Part shown: in pieces, positions 5,034 to 9,504 of the stretch
Position numbering within the stretch: the stretch's first letter is position 1
Layout of the letters: every line of letters begins with the position of its first letter
Notes under the pieces: model-generated
What the model saw: only the letters and a program-made list of their open reading frames with translations
Database searches by the model: none
What the model was told of the DNA's origin: nothing
Position numbers and translations under genes: made by a program
NCBI GenBank assembly: GCA_030840415.1
Contig: JAVEEO010000520.1
Span: 1 to 9,504 of the forward strand
From: Pseudonocardiales bacterium
GTDB lineage: Bacteria; Actinomycetota; Actinomycetes; Mycobacteriales; Jatrophihabitantaceae
Length of the DNA stretch: 9,504 nt
Direction of reading: 5' to 3'

Positions 5034-5978
5034 ATGTCGATGTCACCCCAGGAGATCTTCGAGGTCGCCTCGCCGGCAGTGTCGGATCCCGACGCCACCG
5101 ACCAGCACGTGGAAGCCGGCCAGCCGATCACCCGCGGCCGGCTGATCCTGCGGCGGTTCCTGCGCCAGAAGTCCGGGATCGCGGCGCTGGTGGTGCTGGT
5201 GCTCATCTTCCTGCTGGCCTACTTCGGCCCGTACCTGACGCACTGGAAGTTCGACGACTTCGATCAGACCAACATCCTGACCGGGCCGGACAGCAACCAC
5301 TTCCTGGGCGTCGACGAGGTCGGCCGCGACGTCTACGCCCGCACCCTCAAGGGCCTGCAGAAGTCGCTGGTGATCGGGTTGGTGGCCGCCCTGGTGACCA
5401 CCAGCATCGCTGCCGTCGCGGGCTCGATCGCAGGCTACTTCGGCGGGTTCATCGACATCACCGTGGTCTGGATCATCGACCTGCTGCTGGTGCTGCCCGG
5501 CTTCCTGATCCTGGCGATCCTGAGCCCGGCGCTGGCCGGCAAGACCTGGCTGTGGTTGGTGGTGCTGCTGGCGGTGTTCGGCTGGATGGTCACCGGTCGG
5601 GTGGTCCGGGGGATGGCGATGAGCCTGCGCGAACGGGACTACGTCCATGCCGCCAAGTTCATGGGAGTGCCCGCGCTCACCATCATCAGGCGCCACCTGC
5701 TGCCCAACATGGCCTCGCTGCTGATCGTCGACGTCACCATCAACGTCGGCGGCACCATCCTGGCCGAAACGGGCTTGAGCTTCTTCGGCTTCGGGGTGCA
5801 GCCGCCGGACGTCTCGATGGGCACCGTGCTCAGCGACGCGCAGCCGCTGGCCACCACCTACCCGCACGTGTTCATGTTCGGCGCCGGACTGCTGGTGCTC
5901 ACCGTGCTCTGCGTGAGCGTGATCGGTGATGCCCTGCGGGACGCGATCGACCCGTCCTCAGGATCGAGCAGGCTGTGA
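5034..5978 (+). CDS. Dipeptide/oligopeptide ABC transporter permease (DppC/OppC-like)
   Basis: 314 residues, the second channel subunit. A cytoplasmic N-terminus of about 47 residues leads through FLRQKSG, the family's conserved entry, into helix 1 (about 48-66). The extracytoplasmic motif HFLGVDEVGRDVYAR (89-103) is diagnostic of DppC/OppC proteins. Further helices lie at about 111-135, 141-164, 171-190, 228-248 and 278-299. The EAA loop is at 199-225 (RERDYVHAAKFMGVPALTIIRR... LLPN). TGLSFFGFGVQPP near 246-258 is another family hallmark. AGGAG at 5022-5026, 7 nt before the ATG, overlaps the stop of the first permease. Its TGA stop overlaps the GTG start of the ATPase gene by 4 nt, which implies translational coupling and equal subunit supply. 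Confidence 0.94.
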   Translation: MSMSPQEIFEVASPAVSDPDATDQHVEAGQPITRGRLILRRFLRQKSGIAALVVLVLIFLLAYFGPYLTHWKFDDFDQTNILTGPDSNHFLGVDEVGRDVYARTLKGLQKSLVIGLVAALVTTSIAAVAGSIAGYFGGFIDITVVWIIDLLLVLPGFLILAILSPALAGKTWLWLVVLLAVFGWMVTGRVVRGMAMSLRERDYVHAAKFMGVPALTIIRRHLLPNMASLLIVDVTINVGGTILAETGLSFFGFGVQPPDVSMGTVLSDAQPLATTYPHVFMFGAGLLVLTVLCVSVIGDALRDAIDPSSGSSRL

Positions 5979-8095
5979 CCGTTACCGACAAGACCCTTCC
6001 CGACCGCGAGCCGGCCGGGTCACCCGCTGGCAGCCCGCTGCTGGAGGTCTCGGACCTCACCGTCAGCTTCGGCAGCGAGGCCGGCCCGGTGCGGGCCGTC
6101 CGGGGCGTCTCCTACACCGTGCGGCCCGGCGAGACGCTGGCCATCGTGGGCGAGTCGGGTTCCGGCAAATCGGTCAGTTCGCTGGCGGTGATGGGCCTGC
6201 TGCCGTCCAGTGCGGTCGTCACCGGCTCGATCCGGTTCAAGGGCACCGAGCTGCTCGGGCTCAACGACCGGCGGCTGTCCAAGCTGCGTGGCTCGGGAAT
6301 CTCGATGGTCTTTCAGGACCCGCTGTCGGCGCTCACCCCGGTGTACACGATCGGTGACCAGATCGCTGAGGCGGTGCGGATCCACCAGGAGGTGTCGAAG
6401 AACCAGGCCCACGCGCGGGCGGTGGAGCTGCTGGACCTGGTGGGGATTCCGAACGCCCGGCTGCGGGCCGACTCCTTTCCGCACGAGTTCTCCGGAGGAA
6501 TGCGCCAGCGCGCGATGATCGCGATGGCGATCGCCAACGATCCGGACCTGATCATCGCCGACGAGCCCACCACCGCACTCGATGTCACCATCCAGGCCCA
6601 GGTGCTGGAGGTGCTCAAGAAGGCGAAAGAGGCGACCAACGCGGCGACGGTGCTGATCACCCACGATCTCGGGGTGGTCGCCGGCTTCGCCGACCGGGTG
6701 ATGGTGATGTATTCCGGCAAATCGGTCGAGTTGGCACCGGTCGACGAGGTCTTCTACACCCCGCGAATGCCTTACACGATGGGCCTGCTGGGTTCCATCC
6801 CGCGGATGGACGTGGAGGAGAAGGAGCCGCTGATCCCGATCGAGGGCACTCCACCGTCGCTGGTGAGCCTGCCGTCGGGGTGCCCGTTCCAGCCGCGCTG
6901 CCCGATCGCGGTGGATCTCTGCCGGACCGTCGAGCCGCCGCTGGCCGACACCGACCGGCCGCTGCACTGGGCCGCCTGCCATCGCAGCCTGGAGATCGCC
7001 CAGCGCGGCTGGAGCGCCGCCGACGTGTTCGTGCGCCCGGCGCTGCCGCCGGCCGACGCCAGCCTGCCGCCGGTCCGCGAGGAACGCGACGTGGTCCTGG
7101 CGCTGGACAACGTGCACCGCGCCTTCCCGATCCGCAAGGGCGCGGTGATCCGCCGGACGGTCGGCAGCGTGCGCGCCGTCGACGGGGTTTCCTTCGACAT
7201 CAGGCAGGGCGAGACGCTGGGCCTGGTGGGTGAGTCCGGCTGTGGCAAGACCACCACGATCATGGAGGTCATGAACCTGCTCGAGCCGCAGCAGGGCAGG
7301 ATCGTGGTGCTGGGCAAGGACACCGGCACCCTCAAGAACTCCGACCGCCGCAAGATGCGGGCCGACCTGTCCATCGTGTTCCAGGACCCGATGGCCTCGC
7401 TCGACCCGCGGATGCCGATCGGCGACATCCTCGCCGAGCCGATGTGGGTGCAGAAGATCCCCGACGAGCGGATCAAGGCCCGGACGGCGGAACTGCTGCA
7501 ACTGGTCGGATTGGCCCCCGAGCACGCCAGCCGCTATCCGGCCGAGTTCTCCGGCGGCCAGCGGCAGCGGATCGGCATCGCCCGGGCGCTCGCTCTCGAT
7601 CCCAAGGTCATCGTGCTGGACGAGCCGGTCTCGGCACTGGACGTCTCGATCCAGGCCGGCGTGATCAACCTGCTGGACGAGCTCAAGGTCCGGATGGGGC
7701 TGAGCTACCTGTTCGTGGCCCACGACCTGTCCGTGGTGCGCCACATCGCCGACCGGGTGGCGGTGATGTACCTGGGCCGGATCGTCGAGATCGGCACCAC
7801 CCGCGAGATCTTCGCCGCGCCCTCGCATCCCTACACCCAGGCCCTGCTGTCGGCGATCCCGCTTCCGGACCCGGTCAAGGAGCGAAGCCGCAAGCGGATC
7901 CTGCTGTCCGGCGACCTGCCGAGCCCGGCCGACGTGCCGAGCGGGTGCCGGTTCTCCAGTCGTTGCTTCGTCTTCGCCGAGCAGTTGGACGCCGAGCAGC
8001 AGGCCACCTGCAAGGGGGTGGACCCCGGTCTCTACGAGCTCGGCGGCGACCACCGGGCGGCCTGTCACTTCGCCAAGGTTCGCGAGGTCGTCTGA
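5975..8095 (+). CDS. Fused two-domain peptide ABC transporter ATPase (DppD-DppF-like)
   Basis: 706 residues with two complete nucleotide-binding domains. Domain 1: Walker A GESGSGKS (59-66), Q-loop Gln114, signature SGGMRQR (173-179), Walker B LIIADEP (192-198, catalytic Glu197), switch His230. Domain 2: GESGCGKT (419-426), Gln470, SGGQRQR (526-532), VIVLDEP (545-551, Glu550), His583. Both sites look catalytically competent. Each domain ends in the oligopeptide-type C-terminal extension with four cysteines: 303, 309, 316, 335 and 658, 664, 679, 697. Comparable cysteines in this family have been reported to hold an iron-sulfur cluster (from memory). A fused ATPase replaces the separate DppD and DppF of enterobacteria, as is common in actinomycetes. 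Peripheral on the inner membrane face. GTG start shares GTGA with the upstream permease stop; a stem-loop spans its own stop. Confidence 0.95.
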   Translation: MTVTDKTLPDREPAGSPAGSPLLEVSDLTVSFGSEAGPVRAVRGVSYTVRPGETLAIVGESGSGKSVSSLAVMGLLPSSAVVTGSIRFKGTELLGLNDRRLSKLRGSGISMVFQDPLSALTPVYTIGDQIAEAVRIHQEVSKNQAHARAVELLDLVGIPNARLRADSFPHEFSGGMRQRAMIAMAIANDPDLIIADEPTTALDVTIQAQVLEVLKKAKEATNAATVLITHDLGVVAGFADRVMVMYSGKSVELAPVDEVFYTPRMPYTMGLLGSIPRMDVEEKEPLIPIEGTPPSLVSLPSGCPFQPRCPIAVDLCRTVEPPLADTDRPLHWAACHRSLEIAQRGWSAADVFVRPALPPADASLPPVREERDVVLALDNVHRAFPIRKGAVIRRTVGSVRAVDGVSFDIRQGETLGLVGESGCGKTTTIMEVMNLLEPQQGRIVVLGKDTGTLKNSDRRKMRADLSIVFQDPMASLDPRMPIGDILAEPMWVQKIPDERIKARTAELLQLVGLAPEHASRYPAEFSGGQRQRIGIARALALDPKVIVLDEPVSALDVSIQAGVINLLDELKVRMGLSYLFVAHDLSVVRHIADRVAVMYLGRIVEIGTTREIFAAPSHPYTQALLSAIPLPDPVKERSRKRILLSGDLPSPADVPSGCRFSSRCFVFAEQLDAEQQATCKGVDPGLYELGGDHRAACHFAKVREVV

Positions 8096-8114
8096 CACCA
8101 CTGCTCGGTGTCAG
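8092..8114 (+). terminator. Stem-loop spanning the ATPase stop codon
   Basis: CTGACACC (8092-8099) and GGTGTCAG (8107-8114) form a perfect 8-bp stem with a 7-nt loop. The TGA stop (8093-8095) sits in the left arm. No run of T follows, so it is not a classical intrinsic terminator. It may be a weak terminator, a 3'-end stabiliser for the permease-ATPase transcript, or an operator for the binding-protein gene. Confidence 0.4.
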
Positions 8115-8275
8115 CAGGAAATTCCAGGGTTCGGTTTACTATCCGATCGGTACCGATTCGGCAACGAACCTAGCCTCGGGCGCTCGGAGTGCGTAGCAAG
8201 TAGCTGTCACAGCGACGTTTCGGCTGCTCTGAAAGTCCCCGTGCAGCAGTTTTCAATACTCCCAAGGAGGACCGT
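8096..8275 (+). promoter_or_regulatory. Control region of the solute-binding protein gene
   Basis: A 180-bp gap inside what is otherwise a tight operon. It holds the overlapping palindromes CCGATCGG (8143-8150) and ATCGGTACCGAT (8146-8157), and GCTGT-C-ACAGC (8203-8213). TACTAT at 8137-8142 could serve as a -10 element, directly next to the palindromes, but I find no good -35 partner. AAGGAGG at 8264-8270 is a near-perfect Shine-Dalgarno 5 nt before the GTG at 8276. The arrangement fits separate transcription of the binding protein, with a repressor site just after the -10; this is inference. Confidence 0.45.
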
Positions 8276-9504
8276 GTGAGGTTGTTCGGCAAAGTAGGAC
8301 TCGCGACAGTGGTCGCCGCGTCCCTGGCCCTGACTGCCTGTGGCAGCTCGAAGGACTCGGGCGGCAACAACAACAACAAATCGAACAAGAAGGCCCAAGC
8401 GGCTTCGAATTTGAACGACACCAACCCGATGGACTACGACCAGGTGCCCTCCGGCGGCACGCTGCGCTGGCCCATCGACAGCTACCCGGCGAACTTCAAC
8501 ATCAACGAGATCGACGGCAACGAGTTCAACACCAACCAGTTGGTCAGCTCGACGCTGCCGATCGTGTGGCACTTCGACGCGGGCAGCAAGCCGGTGCTCA
8601 ACACCGACGTGGTGGACAAGGCCGAGCAGACCTCGACCAGCCCGCAGACGCTGGAGTACCACCTCAACCCCAAGGCGGTCTGGAGTGATGGCAGCCCCAT
8701 CACCTACAAGGACTTCGCCGGTATGTGGACGGCGCTGAACGGCACCAACAAGGCCTACAAGATCGCCTCGAGCAACGGCTACGAGCAGATCCAGAGCGTC
8801 GAGAAGGGCGCCACCGACCAGGACGTCAAGGTGGTCTTCAAGACCCCCTACCCGGACTGGAAGGCGCTGTTCAACCCGCTCCTGCCGGCCAGCGTGAACG
8901 CCAGCCCGGCTGCCTTCAACACCTCCTGGGTCAACGGCCCGACCCTCTCGGGCGGCCCGTTCAAGATCAGCTCGCTGGACAAGACCGCCAAGACCATCAC
9001 CGTCGTCCACAATGACAAGTGGTGGGGCAAGGCGCCCAAGCTGGACAAGATCCAGTTCATCGTGCTGGACCAGGCCGCGCAGGCCAAGGCGCTGCAGTCC
9101 GACCAGATCGACTTCGTCGACGTCGGGTCCAGCGTGGCGACCTACGCCACCGTCAAGGCGACCCCGGGCGTGTCCATCCACAAGGCCGGTGGCCCGAACT
9201 GGCGCCACATCGACATCGGAAGCAGCGGTCCGCTGGCGGACGTGAAGGTGCGTCAGGCCATCGAGTTGGCAATCGACCGGACCGGTGACGCCAAGACCAT
9301 GCTGAGCCCGCTGGACTGGCCGGCCACCGTGCTGGACAGCCACATCTGGATGAACAACCAGAGCCAGTACAAGTCCACCTGCGGCGACTACTGCAAGCAG
9401 GACGTGGCCAAGGCCGGCACCCTGCTCGAGTCGGCCGGCTTCACGAAGGGCTCTGACGGCATCTACGCCAAGAACGGCAAGCCGCTGAACCTGAACTTCG
9501 TCAT
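8276..9504 (+). CDS. Peptide ABC transporter solute-binding lipoprotein (SBP family 5, DppA-like), cut at the window edge
   Basis: 409 codons are visible and the frame runs off the right end; the family usually has 500-600 residues. A short signal peptide (MRLFGK, then a hydrophobic core) ends in the lipobox LTAC, with Cys22 as the lipidation site, so the mature protein is anchored to the outer face of the membrane. A hydrophilic Asn/Lys tether (about 23-49, with NNNNKSNKK) follows. Family-5 hallmarks are AVWSDGSPITYKDF (134-147), LSGGPFKI (224-231), NDKWWGKAPKLDKIQF (246-261) and VRQAIELAIDR (325-335). Cys369 and Cys373 (CGDYC) could form a disulphide. It would capture the solute and deliver it to the two permeases. 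GTG start is set by AAGGAGG. Being last in the gene order rather than first, with its own upstream region, is notable. Confidence 0.93.
   Translation, partial: MRLFGKVGLATVVAASLALTACGSSKDSGGNNNNKSNKKAQAASNLNDTNPMDYDQVPSGGTLRWPIDSYPANFNINEIDGNEFNTNQLVSSTLPIVWHFDAGSKPVLNTDVVDKAEQTSTSPQTLEYHLNPKAVWSDGSPITYKDFAGMWTALNGTNKAYKIASSNGYEQIQSVEKGATDQDVKVVFKTPYPDWKALFNPLLPASVNASPAAFNTSWVNGPTLSGGPFKISSLDKTAKTITVVHNDKWWGKAPKLDKIQFIVLDQAAQAKALQSDQIDFVDVGSSVATYATVKATPGVSIHKAGGPNWRHIDIGSSGPLADVKVRQAIELAIDRTGDAKTMLSPLDWPATVLDSHIWMNNQSQYKSTCGDYCKQDVAKAGTLLESAGFTKGSDGIYAKNGKPLNLNFV
8366..8380 (+). repeat. AAC microsatellite in the lipoprotein tether
   Basis: Four AAC triplets followed by AAA encode NNNNK in the flexible linker just after the lipidated cysteine. 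Low-GC codons in a GC-rich gene; copy changes would only alter tether length. Confidence 0.7.

Noticed and set aside
6020..8101. A 693-codon minus-strand frame opposite the fused ATPase
   Set aside because: It mirrors the ATPase gene almost exactly, has low-complexity His/Asp/Gln/Arg composition and no recognisable motif; it is explained by codon bias on the other strand.
8230..8260. Promoter CTGAAA ... TCAATA just before the binding-protein gene
   Set aside because: The start site it implies would fall within the Shine-Dalgarno, leaving no room for ribosome binding; the match is also poor.
1..9504. Insertion sequences, tRNA or rRNA genes, integrase or phage genes
   Set aside because: No transposase-like protein, no terminal inverted repeats with target duplication, no cloverleaf or rRNA segment was seen in reading both strands.

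Overview
The window reads as chromosomal DNA of a high-GC Gram-positive bacterium, most likely an actinomycete (Actinomycetota). The third codon positions are strongly G/C, GTG and TTG starts are used beside ATG, there is a BTAD-type (SARP-like) regulator, and the two ATPases of a peptide/nickel ABC transporter are fused in one chain. I cannot name the genus.

Left part (1-2404): a small ECF-type sigma factor on the minus strand (11-649) diverges from a SARP/BTAD-family transcription regulator on the plus strand (1130-2404). The 480 bp between the two starts holds no gene I can support but is rich in dyad symmetry. It has a perfect 11-bp inverted repeat in the sigma-gene leader, a perfect 18-bp palindrome and a stem-loop beside the ribosome-binding site in the regulator leader, and four GTCGAC sites at intervals close to whole helical turns. 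The regulator ends in a Pro/Gln linker and an Arg-every-fourth-residue tail that I do not recognise.

Middle (2456-3953): a nitrilase-superfamily amidase of the YafV/NIT2 (omega-amidase) type, followed by a MutT-like Nudix hydrolase. Their junction is the oddest spot in the window. A 15-bp unit repeated five times (3206-3280) carries the amidase stop, a possible TTG start for the Nudix gene, and a 36-codon ORF that links the two genes through an ATGA overlap and a GTGA overlap.

Right part (4046-9504): a complete dipeptide/oligopeptide/nickel-type ABC importer in the order permease (DppB-like), permease (DppC-like), fused two-domain ATPase (DppD-DppF-like), then a lipoprotein solute-binding protein (DppA-like) cut by the window edge. 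The first three are tightly packed (10-nt gap, then a 4-nt GTGA overlap). The binding protein is set apart by 180 bp containing a stem-loop over the ATPase stop codon, a 12-bp palindrome and a strong Shine-Dalgarno, which suggests separate or boosted expression. Together they would import small peptides or a similar solute. The genes themselves belong to known families. What is worth following up lies in the junctions, leaders and the tail of the regulator; I do not see a clearly new multi-gene system.
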